A model generated the notes under the pieces. It was not told the DNA's origin. It did no database searches and saw only the letters and a list, made by a program, of their open reading frames with translations. Below, one piece after another: positions 22,711-34,130 of a stretch of DNA of 64,000 nt. A program made the position numbers and the translations under genes. Position 1 is the stretch's first letter, and every line of letters begins with the position of its first letter. This DNA is from Cyrtodaria siliqua. Lineage: Eukaryota > Mollusca > Bivalvia > Adapedonta > Hiatellidae. The stretch lies in assembly GCA_037043455.1 (NCBI GenBank), contig JAWPHD010000238.1, positions 1 to 64,000 of the forward strand. Direction: 5' to 3'.

Positions 22711-24881
22711 TAGCTCTACTGGCCAAAGGCCATTGGGGCTTATGCCATGGTATTTTGTCCGTCGTGTGTCCGTCCGTTAACTTTTTGATATCTGCTCTCT
22801 AGCACCTTCATTTTTCATCCAATCTTAACCAAGCTTTACCAGGTAATTAATATCAATGAAAGTTTGGACGAGTTTGAAAACCAGCCAGATCGGACCAGTA
22901 ACACCGGAGTTATTGCCCTTGAATTAACAGAAAATTCTATGTTTTGTCTTGTCAACACCCTAGCGCATCCATTTTGCAACTGTACTAAACTTTGAGAGAT
23001 TGTTGATATTGATGAAAGCTCAGTCAAGTTCTAAAACCAGCCAGATTGGACCAGTAACACCGAAGTTATGGCCCTTGAATTATTGAAAAAACGCTCTAGC
23101 ACCTTCATTTTTCATCCGATCTTTACCAAACTTTACTAGATTGTTATGATAAAGCCTTCATTTTTCCATATTTGCAGGAATGATCAGTACCAAGCCTAGT
23201 TGTGCATATTGTCACCTTGTTCTGGATGAATGATTTTTGGTCGAGTTATGGCCCTTTAAAGGTTTTAATACTCATAATTTGTATGAACTAGTGCTGGCCG
23301 GATTTCAACGAAACTTGGCAAGGATGATCAGTATCAAAAGGTAGATATAAAAATCGGACAGGAAAAGTAGTATTCAAGGATGACAGTCACCCACAAACAC
23401 ACACAGAGAAACAAAGAACAACTTTAAAGTTGAATAAAAGGCCAAATAAGACATCACAAACACAAAAGGGTTGGCAATAGAGCTACCGCCTTGGAATGGT
23501 CAGTGGCAAAAAAGTTGTTGTGCATATCTAGCCTGGTTATACATATCATCACCATGTTCTGGTTGAAAGAATTTTGGCAGAGTTATGGCCCTTTAAAGGT
23601 TTACTACACAAACTTTGTCTGGACTAGTTCTCCACTGGCCGGATTTCAGAGAAACATTGCAGGAATGATAAGTACCAAGTCTAGATGTGCATAACATCAC
23701 CGTGTTCCAGTTGAACGATTTTTGATAGGTTTTAATACACAAAGTTTGTCCAGACTAGTGCTGCTGAACCCCTGGCCGAATTTCAACGAAACTTGGCAAG
23801 GATGATCAGTATCAAACCTCATTGTGCATATCATCGTTGTGTTTCGGTTAAATAATACTTGGTGGAGTTATGGCCCTTCAAAGGTTTTAATACACTAACT
23901 TTGTACAGACTAGTTCTCCTGAACTCCTTGCTGGATTTCAACGAAACTTGGCAGGAATGATCAGTACCAAATCTAGTTGCACAAGTCATTGCCATGTTCC
24001 GATTTAATGATTTTTGACAGAGTTATGGCCCCTTATACACAAGTTTTATCCGGACTAGTTTTCCCGAATGTCTGACTGGATTTCAGTGAAACTTGGCAGG
24101 AATGATCAGTACCAAGCCTAGTTGCGCATATCGTTGTCTTGTTTTGGTTGAATGATATTTGGTGGAGTTGTTGCTCTTTAAAACATTTTAACACACAAAC
24201 TTTGTCCGGACTAGTTCTCCTCAACCACCATTTGGCTTTCAACCAAACTTGTTCCGGTTAAATGATTTTTCATGGAGTTATGGCCCTTTAAAGGTTTTAA
24301 TAAATAAGGTTTTTCTCGACTACTTCTGCTGATCCGCTGCCTGGATTTCCATATAACTTGGTAGTTGCACATGTTGTCTTCGCCGTGTTCCCGTTTGATG
24401 ATTTTTGGCGGATTTATGGCTCTTTCTCCTGTAGGGGAGACATCTGTTTTTACTAAAAACAACCTCTAGTTTTAATTTAGCACGGTTATTTAGGGACTCG
24501 AGGCACAACAAGTCAAAACCTATTTTATACAATTGTTGCGCCTCGAGTCCCTAAATAACCATACCAAATTAGAACTAGGGCGGCTTGTTTAAATTGTTAG
24601 CATGGGTCAAGGGTTTAAGTTTCTGTTGTGGGTGTTGTTGTTTTGTTGTTGTTTTCTGCAATGTTTTAAAAGAAGTACTGATGGGAATTTTATGATGACA
24701 ACCCTTGACATAAGAGTAGAGCTTCCACAGGCCCTCGTTTTCCTGAACCCCTGGCTGGATTTCAGTGAAACTTAGCAGGAATGATCAGTATCAAGCCTAG
24801 TTGCGCATATTATTGTTGTGTTTCCCATCACATACTCCATATAGCAAGTAAAGCGATACAGGCCCTCTTGGGCCTCTTGTT
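22711..24881 (+). mobile_element. HINE-like element (copy 4)
   Basis: 5' end TAGCTCTACTGGCCAAAGGC followed by a GTCCGTCGTGTGTCCGTCCG run; 3' end ACAGGCCCTCTTGGGCC then TCTTGTT. The core is mostly ~160-bp GATCAGTACCAAGCC monomers. A second internal 3'-like end (GAGTAGAGCTTCCACAGGCC at about 24715) suggests two joined copies. A separate ~170-bp repeat is inserted at 23343-23514. At 24485-24555 there is a hairpin GGACTCGAGGCACAACA / TTGTTGCGCCTCGAGTCC. Confidence 0.7.
23343..23514 (+). repeat. ~170-bp dispersed repeat (copy 1)
   Basis: From AGATATAAAAATCGGACAGG to CAGTGGCAAAAAAG. It matches, inverted, 27741-27910 almost throughout, including the phrase GGCCAAATAAGACATCACAA and AACAAAGAACAA. Not tandem; it interrupts the monomers of copy 4. 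Identity unknown. Confidence 0.8.
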
Positions 24882-24889
24882 CTATTTAG

Positions 24890-24998
24890 TTAAATCCATA
24901 AGCAGCCATCTCCTTGAAGTACCAGTAGTCACCGTTCAAGCCTCTTTCACTCCCTCGGTGGCGTTTTGTACACAATTGGACTGGAAAACATTTTTCAG
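24890..24998 (+). CDS. Candidate exon at the end of a HINE-like element
   Basis: A 109-nt open segment between tgttctatttag and the donor CAG|GTATAT. In frame it reads KSISSHLLEVPVVTVQ and then FTPSVAFCTQLDWKTFF, which does not look like translated repeat. It starts in phase 1, so it could follow exon 2785-2962 or a shortened exon 6970-7083. The HLLEVPVVT pattern is reminiscent of the helical N-terminal region of HECT-type ubiquitin ligases (UBE3B/UBE3C), but this is a weak impression and not an assignment. No following exon was found. Confidence 0.3.
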
Positions 24999-24999
24999 G

Positions 25000-26089
25000 T
25001 ATATAATAACATCAAAGAGCAATTGGGAACAATAATTGGCATATATTCCTCTGACAGGCATTATGCAACTAGAATACAAAAGATTAACAATCCTTAACAT
25101 ATGCTAATGATTAATTTCTTATGATATTGCATTTCCAACATAAATAAATTAAAAAAAAATACATAACTATAACAAGGACAAAACCAATTTTAAACAACCG
25201 CAAAAAAATGTGCAATACACCTCCCCACATCCAACAAACAATGAAATTCTGGTGATTGAAAAAGCAAAGTTGTGATATGCTGTGTTCTTCCTCTCAAAAT
25301 AGTTGTGTTTGGGGACAACTTTTTTAGTGGTGATATGCGGAAAATACAAATTCCACAGCAGACATCATAAGGAATGCTCAAACAACAAGTTTGGTTGGAG
25401 AAGTAACGATTCAAGAAAAAAATAAATTCTAACTGATGGACGGTCATCAGCCATCGCATCCTATAGCTTGCTCTTAAGTGATGAAATAACATGTTTGTGG
25501 GTGTTTCATCGAGTACTGAATACTATTTAACATGAATTTCTTCATAAAAATTAACCAATTTGCAATTTATTCATCTAATTTTATGAAGATGTGATATAAA
25601 AGGGCATTTAAAACTGTATTAAAGGTTGTATCTCGCTGTTTGGGGGACAATCATGAAATCCAAATACGATGTCCTACGATTTTTGGTTGCAGCTCAATGA
25701 CACAGAGCAGTAACAGAAATGGCACTGACATTTAATCTTAGAGGTCATTAACTTTGTCAATGTTACTTAAAGTGTTTGCCTTGAAAGAAATATTAGTACT
25801 TAACTACCTGGAAGACATTTTTCTGGCAGCAGCAATGATTATATATAGGAAAAGCTCTATCTAAATCAATTTAGAGGGATAAACTCTTCACTTCTCAACC
25901 AGTTTTACTAATAGGCCATGCATTGTACTACTGCTTACCTCATAATATTATTAATATTGTGCATGAAGATGCCAACGTTTACAGACATACACAATTCCAG
26001 AATTAATTTTGCAGTTACATAAAACTGTATACATGTAGTTACGTACATAGAACCACAAGTGTGTACAGCCAAACAGATTTCCAGATGCT
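25000..26089. other. Non-coding stretch before the satellite
   Basis: No convincing exon. The minus-strand open frames at 25167-25492 have no splice support and no recognised motif. The stretch 25680-25760 carries ACACAGAGCAGTAACAGAAA-type words like those in the neighbouring satellite and near 7790. Confidence 0.35.
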
Positions 26090-27690
26090 AACATTTACCA
26101 GTACACAGAATACCAGACTTTAAGTTACACAGAATATCAGACTTTAACAGTTAAACAGAATTCAAGACTTAAAAAAGAATTCCAGACTTTAAGTTACTCA
26201 GAATTCCAGACTTTACCAGATAGACAGAATTTCAGACTTTAACAGTTACACAGAATACCCGACTTGAACAGTTACACAGAATTCCAGACTTTAACAGTTA
26301 CACAGAATTCCAGACTTTACCAGATAGACAGAATTTCAGACTTTAACAGTTACACAGAATTCCAGACTTTAACAGTTACACAGAATTCCAGACTTTAACA
26401 GTTACACAGAATTCCAGACTTTACCAGATAGACAGAATTTCAGACTTTAACAGTTACACAGAATACCCGACTTGAACAGTTACACAGAATTCCAGACTTT
26501 AACAGTTACACAGAATTCCAGACTTTACCAGATAGACAGAATTTCAGACTTTAACAGTTACACAGAATTCCAGACTTTAACAGTTACACAGAATTCCAGA
26601 CTTTAACAGTTACACAGAATTCCAGACTTTACCAGATAGACAGAATTTCAGACTTTAACAGTTACACAGAATACCCGACTTGAACAGTTACACAGAATTC
26701 CAGACTTTAACAGTTACACAGAATTCCAGACTTTACCAGATAGACAGAATTTCAGACTTTAACAGTTACACAGAATTTTAGACTTGAACAGTTACACAGA
26801 ATTCCAGACTTTAACAGTTACACAGAATACCCGACTTGAACAGTTACACAGAATTCCAGACTTTAACAGTTACACAGAATTCCAGACTTTACCAGATAGA
26901 CAGAATTTCAGACTTTAACAGTTACACAGAATACCCGACTTGAACAGTTACACAGAATTCCAGACTTTAACAGTTACACAGAATTCCAGACTTTACCAGA
27001 TAGACAGAATTTCAGACTTTAACAGTTACACAGAATTTTAGACTTGAACAGTTACACAGAATTCCAGACTTTAACAGTTACACAGAATACCCGACTTGAA
27101 CAGTTACACAGAATTCCAGACTTTAACAGTTACACAGAATTCCAGACTTTACCAGATAGACAGAATTTCAGACTTTAACAGTTACACAGAATTTTAGACT
27201 TGAACAGTTACACAGAATTCCAGACTTTAACAGTTACACAGAATACCCGACTTGAACAGTTACACAGAATTCCAGACTTTAACAGTTACACAGAATTCCA
27301 GACTTTACCAGATAGACAGAATTTCAGACTTTAACAGTTACACAGAATTTTAGACTTGAACAGTTACACAGAATTCCAGACTTTAACAGTTACACAGAAT
27401 ACCCGACTTGAACAGTTACACAGAATTCCAGACTTTAACAGTTACACAGAATTCCAGACTTTACCAGATAGACAGAATTCCAGACTTTAACAGTTACACA
27501 GAATTCCAGACTTTACCAGATAGACAGAATTTCAGACTTTAACAGTTACACAGAATTTTAGACTTGAACAGTTACACAGAATTCCAGACTTTAACAGTTA
27601 CACAGAATACCCGACTTGAACAGTTACACAGAATTCCAGACTTTAACAGTTACACAGAATTCCAGACTTTAACAGTTACACATAAGTACA
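26090..27690 (+). repeat. 26-bp satellite array with higher-order repeat
   Basis: About 60 units of 26 bp, consensus near CAGTTACACAGAATTCCAGA + CTTTAA. Variants are placed regularly: ACCAGATAGACAGAATTTCA, CAGAATACCCGACTTGAA and CAGAATTTTAGACTTGAA. The CAGAATACCC variant starts at 26251, 26459, 26667, 26823, 26927, 27083, 27239, 27395 and 27603; every interval is an exact multiple of 26 (208, 208, 156, 104, 156, 156, 156, 208). The array lies just beyond the 3' end of the C11orf68-like gene. Most units contain an EcoRI site. Confidence 0.97.
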
Positions 27691-27740
27691 GACTTACGAG
27701 TTTTGGTGAACACTAGAACCTGTTTTAAACCCCCAGCGAC

Positions 27741-27910
27741 CTTTTTTGCCACTGACCATTCCAAGGCAGTAGCCCTATTGTCAACCCTTTTGTTTTTGTG
27801 ATGTCTTATTTGGCCTTTTATTCATCTTTAAATTTGTTCTTTGTTTCTGTGTGTGTTTGTGGTTGACTGGCGTCCTTGAATGCTGCTTTTCCTGTTTGAT
27901 TTTTATATCT
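27741..27910 (-). repeat. ~170-bp dispersed repeat (copy 2, inverted)
   Basis: From CTTTTTTGCCACTGACCATT to GTTTGATTTTTATATCT. It is the reverse complement of 23343-23514 with modest divergence. It sits between the 26-bp satellite and the C11orf68-like gene. Confidence 0.8.
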
Positions 27911-28112
27911 ATATTTACACAGTAATGGTTAAAATAATGGAACAGTCAACTTCAAACTTAAGCAACTAGAAAGAACAGATAACTCCAAATTTAATGTGCT
28001 TGTATTCAAGTCAAACTCTAACTGTTAATAGTGTTCCTGTTCTAGTTAAAAGTCAAACTTTTTTTCAAATTCAAAACAACAACAGTTAACACCGAACTCC
28101 AGACGTTTGCTG

Positions 28113-28641
28113 CTACACTAATGTTTCAACTACTGATGTGCCAGACTTCAAGTCAAACTCACTCTTCATAATTGTTTGTTTTATTCCCCACGGATTTCTT
28201 CTGTAGATATCCAAGTATGTGTACACGTCCGGTTTATACATCATCTGACACTTAATACCCATATTCCGGATTGAGTGTTCCGATATCAACACTTGCTCCT
28301 TGTCACTGAAGTCTCTGTTATATATGCAAATTACATGGCTATCTCCGCTATCATATGCGCTGACTTTGGCAGTCCAACATGGCATATTACAGTCACCATT
28401 AATCACCTGACTAGCAACAATCGACCACAGATGATCAACTTTCCCGCCAGAGTTTGAAAAAAAGAACCACTTTCCAGATTTGACATTGTGATTGCACGCA
28501 AGCTCTTTGATGTTTTGATAATTTATGGGTCGTCCAGATTGCTGCAAATCTTCCCAGGCTTCTTCTAGGCCTTCTAGGTCTGGATAGTCTACATGTAGGT
28601 GTGGAAACCTTCGCACACATATCCATGCGATGCCTTGCTCT
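28113..28641 (-). CDS. C11orf68: C11orf68/BLES03 (UPF0696) family protein, exon 2 (C-terminal)
   Basis: Terminal coding exon, 529 nt, from the acceptor tcaatttcag to a TAG at 28113-28115. Characteristic segments in order: GIAWICVRRF, LEEAWEDLQQSGRPI, NHNVKSGKWFFF, VDHLWSIVA, AKVSAYDSG, HVICIYNRDFSDKEQV and YKPDVYTYLDIYRRNPWGI. Human C11orf68, as I remember it, has the same order with SGRPI, LSGKW, AKVS, VICVY and YKPDVYTYLGIYR. The family (DUF1917) is widespread in eukaryotes; the human structure has been described as eIF4E-like, and the cellular role is poorly known. The exon completes a split codon left by exon 1 (phase 2). No frameshift or stop; it appears intact. Confidence 0.88.
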
Positions 28642-28759
28642 CTGAAATTGACAGACAATTTGTGACAACTGAGCTTCCATGAGAGATTGTTATTTCAGAT
28701 CTGCATTTTGGGTCGAATCAGGATATTCCTTACTTGCAATCTAAGAATAAAAGAAAGAA

Positions 28760-30716
28760 ATTAATATGCAACCATGTATATGTTTAATGACAATTATACT
28801 AAATAATAACTGTGTTTATTTTGTATTAGTATTTTTCTTATATATTTTGTTTTAATAAGGGCATTTCCTGCTGTTGATGTGTATCTTGTTTGCGCATTAC
28901 TGTCTCAGAGCAACACAAATAACTTACTTTTTCACACTGTATTTTTCATAATTATAAACCCAATTTACTGTTTCATATTGAAGACATTTGTTGATTCACT
29001 GAAATCAAGTACAGTTCATTATTTGTTAAAGATAATGAAGAGATTTATTGTGTTTAGCCACTGGAGTTTTCAAACTTACCATAGCTCAATACTGTGTCTA
29101 AAACGTAATTATCTAAAAAAACATGAAATATTACTGACTTGATGACTGTGTACTATTTTTACACATGTAAAAGCCATTTCAATAAAAAGGGGCAAAACTT
29201 TGTCAAAATATTCTGAAGAGTTATGCAATTGAACTTGCGTGTGGCATGTTATTTATATAACTGAATTCTGTCGAATAGTTTTTGAGATATGAGCTTACAG
29301 AAAAAGGTTAACCAATGCTGATGGAGATGCCAGGGTGAGTAGACTAGCTGACATTTCTTCGAAAAAATCGAGCTAAAAAGGGTATGTAGGAGACGAAATC
29401 TGTGCTTTTTGCTCCAAACCTCAACCATTTTCAGAAAATTCAGGGTTATAATTAAAAAAATTCTCAAAAAAAGTGCTATGATGCAGAGTTATTTAACTTG
29501 TGCATGGTATGTTATTAATACCGAATACATGTATGAAGTTTATTGAAATCTGTCGAGAAGTTTCTGAGATATGAGCTTTCAAATAATGGTCAACCAATGC
29601 TGACGGAGACGCCAATGTCGACGTCAGGATCAGAAGACTAGCCCGGCATTTCTTCTAAAAGTTGAGCTAAAAAGGGTATGAAGAAGATGAAATTCCAAAA
29701 CCCATCTATATTTAGAAATTTCAGAGTTATATTTTTTTTCTTTCTCAAGTACTGCTTATATACATTATTTTTATTTCATTATATATCAGGATCATTCAAT
29801 AAAGGGTCTTAACACTGGGCGATAATTCAAATATACTGTCGTTCCACGAGAATTCGCGAGAGTTCGCGAGAATACAATTTTGTCTGCCATTAGAAAAGCG
29901 ACGTTACAAAGGACTACGTAAATTAGCAAATGTAATTATTAGTGAATATGTGAATTTGACAAAATAAAGTATTATTCTTTATCTCTTCATTGATTTTGTT
30001 TCAATATAGTGCAGTAAGATACCCAAAATCGAAGGATCAAAATCACGATTGATTCCGCCATTGTTTCTGTTCTGGAACACCTACACTCACATGAAAAATG
30101 GCGCTAGATTTGTATAGTGACCGTCTGCAATCTCACTAACCGACTTGATACGATGTTAAAACGTAAAATATTAATGACGAACAAATACAAATATGGGTGC
30201 AGTTTACAACTAGCATACTTTTAACGTCGAAAACTTCTCCGTTCTAGCTTTTGTTTTATTGGAAGTTCCATTTATTTCATGGAGGACAACCATTTTTGCA
30301 TCAGAGGGTTAAAATGTACGTATGCATTTCCTTCTGTCTAACCATGAATATTTGTGAATGTATGCTTAAAGAACTTCAGTTTGAGTATCGACAAAGTTTT
30401 GACTTGTGCATTGTGTCTAATACCAAGTGCAATAATGGGAAATTTTAAAAAGAAAATGAGTCTTTTTTTTTTTTTGTATACATAATGTTTCAATTTTAAA
30501 AAAATAAAATAAAATAAATTAAGAATTTTTACTCAAAATGTATATCAAACTAACAGAAATGCCCCAAATAAGATAATCTGAAAATTTCGTCAAAAATATT
30601 TAAAAGAACAGAAGTTATTAATGACCCTTTTGCCATTATCAAATCTCGCTGTCGTTTTTTCACGGGATTTTGAGTTAAAGGGGTTGAAGCACTATTTTCA
30701 AACACTATTTATTTAA
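28760..30716. other. Intron of the C11orf68-like gene (first part)
   Basis: Within the 4.08-kb intron 28642-32721. Two diverged copies of a ~277-bp unit lie at about 29220-29720 (GAGATATGAGCTT.., CCAATGCTGAYGGAGAYGCC, ATTTCTTC..GAGCTAAAAAGGGTATG). The rest is AT-rich and unrecognised. The plus-strand open frames here have no splice support. Confidence 0.5.
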
Positions 30717-31082
30717 TAGGGCTCTGAAAAACTTGAATAAAGCTGAAAGAATTATCAAAATGTCATTAAAAACAAAGGAGATATGACCTATTTACAATTT
30801 GCAAAGAACATAAATGGCAAAGAAAATCAATGCAAATTGATTAAAAATAAATATACAGATGTAAAATGTATAAATTATATGGTAATTTTCCATTTGCAGT
30901 AATTTTCTTTGCTTTAAAAAGACATTTTGTCAATATGCCATATATGGTAAAATGGCGCGATGACGTCATCGTTCAAAGATGGCTGCCTCCATTTATTTTC
31001 TTTGCAAATTTTCAATATCTCCTTTTTTTTTCATGGCATTTTGACAATTCTTTCATTTTTTTTCAAGTTTTTCAGAGCCCTA
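30717..31082. mobile_element. MITE with TTAA target duplication (366 bp)
   Basis: Ends are TAGGGCTCTGAAAAACTTGA and its inverted copy TTTTTCAGAGCCCTA, each bordered by TTAA (30713-30716 and 31083-31086). TTAA duplication is the signature of piggyBac-type insertion. No coding capacity. Inner text (AATTATCAAAATG, GATATGACC) resembles the 9252-9789 element. Confidence 0.75.
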
Positions 31083-31090
31083 TTAAATAA

Positions 31091-31300
31091 TTGAATTGAA
31101 TTGAATTGGGGTTTTAAGGCGCACCAACACATGAAAAGGTTATATGGCGCCTAAAAGGCATGAACATGCCAGGCTCATCTTCCATGTACATCGAGATAAA
31201 ATATGGAAAATGGGCCTAGAACCTTCTCACCCTGAACTGCAGAGTTGCTGCAAATTCTATCGTAGAAACTCCATTTACGCTGGAGCCACGTTATTGTTTG
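31091..31300 (-). mobile_element. 5'-truncated copy of the (AATTC)-tailed retroposon
   Basis: Reads on the plus strand from TTGAATTGAATTGAATTGGG through TTTTAAGGCGCACCAACACA to CGCTGGAGCCACGTTATTG, the reverse complement of the 3' half of 48973-49380. It lies directly beside the TTAA MITE, with only the pentamer tail between them. Confidence 0.75.
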
Positions 31301-32721
31301 AAAATAGTGCATCAACCCCTTTAAAGGGGTCTGGACAATGATACTGTTTAGTGCAGGATCTATCAATAAATGACCCTGCACAGTGTTAATTTCGTTATAG
31401 ACACATTTAGGACGCATTATAATGTGGCAAAGCTGTTTCTAGTTGTGTTATTAATATGAGCCGTCAAATTATTGAATTTCCTCGTTACATCTTGTCTATG
31501 TTCCTGACCTTACTCAAAGATCATAATTCTTGTGTTTAGTAAATTGTTTTTAAGCTTTGTTTACCTGAAGGCCAGTGTTTTTATAATGTGACATCAAATC
31601 TATAATTTCAAATTAAATAAAACAAACACATTAACCGTGTCATGTACGGCCTACTTATCTAATAGTGGCACATTTTCATTCCATCAACCACGGTATTGTT
31701 GTCTATGATTCCATGTAATTCTAATTCACAAATGCATAACATAAATAAAATTGAAAATTAAAATATTTCAAAATTATCATATATTATCTGATGTCAACAA
31801 ACCACGGGTAGCCAGTGTTTGTGATTTATGGCCTCTTTGATCTGAACAAACATCCTACTAAGGACAGTCAATTAGCCACAGGGTACCGTATTATTACAGT
31901 ATGACAATGATTACGTTAAATGCCGACCACTCATCTTTCATATCTGTTGGTGTTAAAAACAACACATATTGGTTATCAAGTAATTAATTTAATATAAACT
32001 ACGTCAGATTAATTTAAAAGTTTAACATGAAAGGGTCTTCCGACGTAGTTAATTAATTATACATTTAGCGAAACAAACACGGCGTATATGAGTTCAAATG
32101 CCGATAATGATTAACAAAATGCCGATAATCATATACGTTTGTTTGATCAATAAAAAGAACAAGGGTGTTAAAACAAGAATAATTAATATTGATGGACCCA
32201 TAATTAAAATCACGAACACAGTCGGACCGTAATTAATAGCATAGGCTACATAATTCATTTTGACAGAATCTGCCTGTTTTTGCCTCCAGAAGTACCCAAA
32301 TAATAAGACCTCTCAATAAACTCTGATAAAGCGAGTACAGGTAAATAGTAAATGGCGGAGTATTAGCCACGACAGCATATTTGAGAATTATAGCGATAAG
32401 AAAACAAGCTTCGGGACCCTTTATTGAATGATCCTGCAATATTTACAAACAATAAAGAAATATTAAAGAAATGTATTGGTAGGAAATGGTTTTCGGTTTT
32501 AAATGTTTCTCCCCACAAAAACTGCAATTTTTTCAGAAGCTGTGAAAGGCAGTAGACGGTATATTCAACTTATAATGCACTTTTCTTCATACATACACAG
32601 AAAAGGATCATTGATCTTGGATAAAATTATTGCAATTTGATTTAATTTCTTGGTTTTTCATGAATTAGGTTGTATTGAAATTATAGGCAATTTGATAAAA
32701 AGATCTACTCAGCTTACATAC
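31301..32721. other. Intron of the C11orf68-like gene (remainder)
   Basis: AT-rich, no tandem structure or terminal repeat recognised. The short minus-strand frame at 32233-32439 shows no family resemblance. Confidence 0.35.
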
Positions 32722-32861
32722 TTCGAGATATTTGACGGCAGATGTCTATAGGTCCAGGAGTCCAGTGGTTCGTCAGTTTTACTCTTGGTGTATGTGACTA
32801 CCCTGCTAAGATTGCCATCTTTAGGCAGCCCATTGTAGTCAGTCTCCATCATCTCTCCCAT
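32722..32861 (-). CDS. C11orf68: C11orf68/BLES03 family protein, exon 1 (N-terminal)
   Basis: 140 coding nt from ATG at 32861 to the donor AA|GTATGT at 32722/32721, phase 2. With exon 2 this gives 669 nt, or 222 residues, against about 250-290 in vertebrates. The start MGEMMETDYNGLPKDG was chosen because it is the first ATG after a plausible acceptor (ccttttag, exon from 32871). The segment DEPLDSWTYRHLPSNISK matches the human region with an L-D-x-W and a P-S-x-(V/I) pattern just before the GW(I/V) core. Upstream non-coding exons are likely and not identified. An earlier coding exon cannot be excluded, since the frame stays open to the acceptor. Confidence 0.78.
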
Positions 32862-33149
32862 AATCACGTTTCTAAAAGGTGAAATATATTTTAAAAGCAT
32901 TGGTTTGTTTGTTTGTTTGGTATTTTAACGTTATTTTTCAGCACATTTTCAAGCATTTGCGGTGATCTGGCAGAATAATGGACGTCAATCCAAATACCAA
33001 TAAAACCATCATTAAATGTGTTTCAGTTTTACATTTAATGTGCATATATGCAGTAAACAAGGCTCCATGATCTGTAAGATTAATTTAATTATTATTAATG
33101 AAATAGTTTGATCTGTACAACTGTTACCAATATAAATCCCATTTAAATT

Positions 33150-34130
33150 AATTTTGCGCGCGACACATCATCTTGTTGTGGTGAGCAATAGTGCCAAGTT
33201 ATTTGAAAATCTGTCCATGAATGCCAGAGTTATTGACCGGACACAATTTGACTTTTGACCTCCAAGTGTGACCTTGACCTTGAAGACCTGGGTTTTGTGC
33301 GCGACACATCATCTTGTTATGGTGATCACTTGTGCCAAGTTATTTAAAAATCCCTGCAGGGGTTGTGACGTTATGGTCCGGACACGAAATCGCATACCTG
33401 TTTTTCACCTATGAACTGCATGTGTGACCTTGACCTTTGAGGTACGGACCTGGGTTTTGCGCGCGACACATCGTCTTGTTATGGTGATCACTTGTGCCAA
33501 GTAATTTAAAAATCCCTGCAGGGGTTGTGACGTTACGGTCTTGACACGAAATTATGTACCTGTTTTTGACCTATAAACTTCAAGTGTAACCTTGACCTTT
33601 GAGGAACGGATCTGGGTTTCGTGGGGGACACATCGTCTTGTTATGGTGATCACTTGTGCCAAGTTATTTAAAAATCCCTGCAGGGGTTGTGACGTTACGG
33701 TCCGGACAATTGAAATTGCGTACCTGTTTTTGACCTATGAACTTCAAGACTTAGTGTGACCTTGAATTTTGAGGTACGGACATGGGTTTTGCGGGGGACA
33801 CATCGTCTTGTTATGGTGATCACTTGTGCCAAGTTATTTAAAAATCCCTGCAGGGGTTGTGAAGTTACGGTCCGGACACGAAATTGCGTACCTGTTTTTG
33901 ACCTATGAACTTCAAGTGTGACCTTGACCTTTGAGGTACGAACCTGGGTTTTGCGGGGGACACATCGTCTTGTTATGGTGATCACATGTGCCAAGTTATT
34001 TAAAAATCCCTGCAGGGGTTGTGAAGTTACGGTCCGGACACGAACTTCGGAATGACGGACAGAATCCGGACAGACGGACGAACGGTGCGATTATAATATG
34101 CCCCCGGAAAAAAAAATTCAGGGGCATAAT
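33150..34130 (-). mobile_element. Tandem-core element with ~165-bp units, GGGGGCATA family
   Basis: Five to six units with GACACATCGTCTTGTTATGG, TGATCACTTGTGCCAAGTTA, AAAATCCCTGCAGGGGTTGT and GTGTGACCTTGACCTTTGAG. At the right end the 5' terminus of a minus-strand element is visible: ATGCCCCTGAA..CGGGGGCAT (as plus: ATATGCCCCCGG and CAGGGGCATAATTTT) next to GGACAGACGGACGAACG. The 3' terminus is not recognised, so it is probably truncated. Units contain AGGTCA-type half sites. Confidence 0.65.

Noticed and set aside
26090..27690. Regular 26-bp repeats as a CRISPR array
   Set aside because: Units are contiguous with no unique spacers, variants occur in multi-unit blocks, and the surroundings are eukaryotic. 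It is a satellite.
28435..28680. 81-residue minus ORF overlapping the C11orf68-like exon
   Set aside because: Alternative frame of the true exon; Arg/Pro-rich and without splice support.
33695..33994. Minus ORF with repeated TITRRCVPRKT segments
   Set aside because: A shadow of the ~165-bp tandem units.
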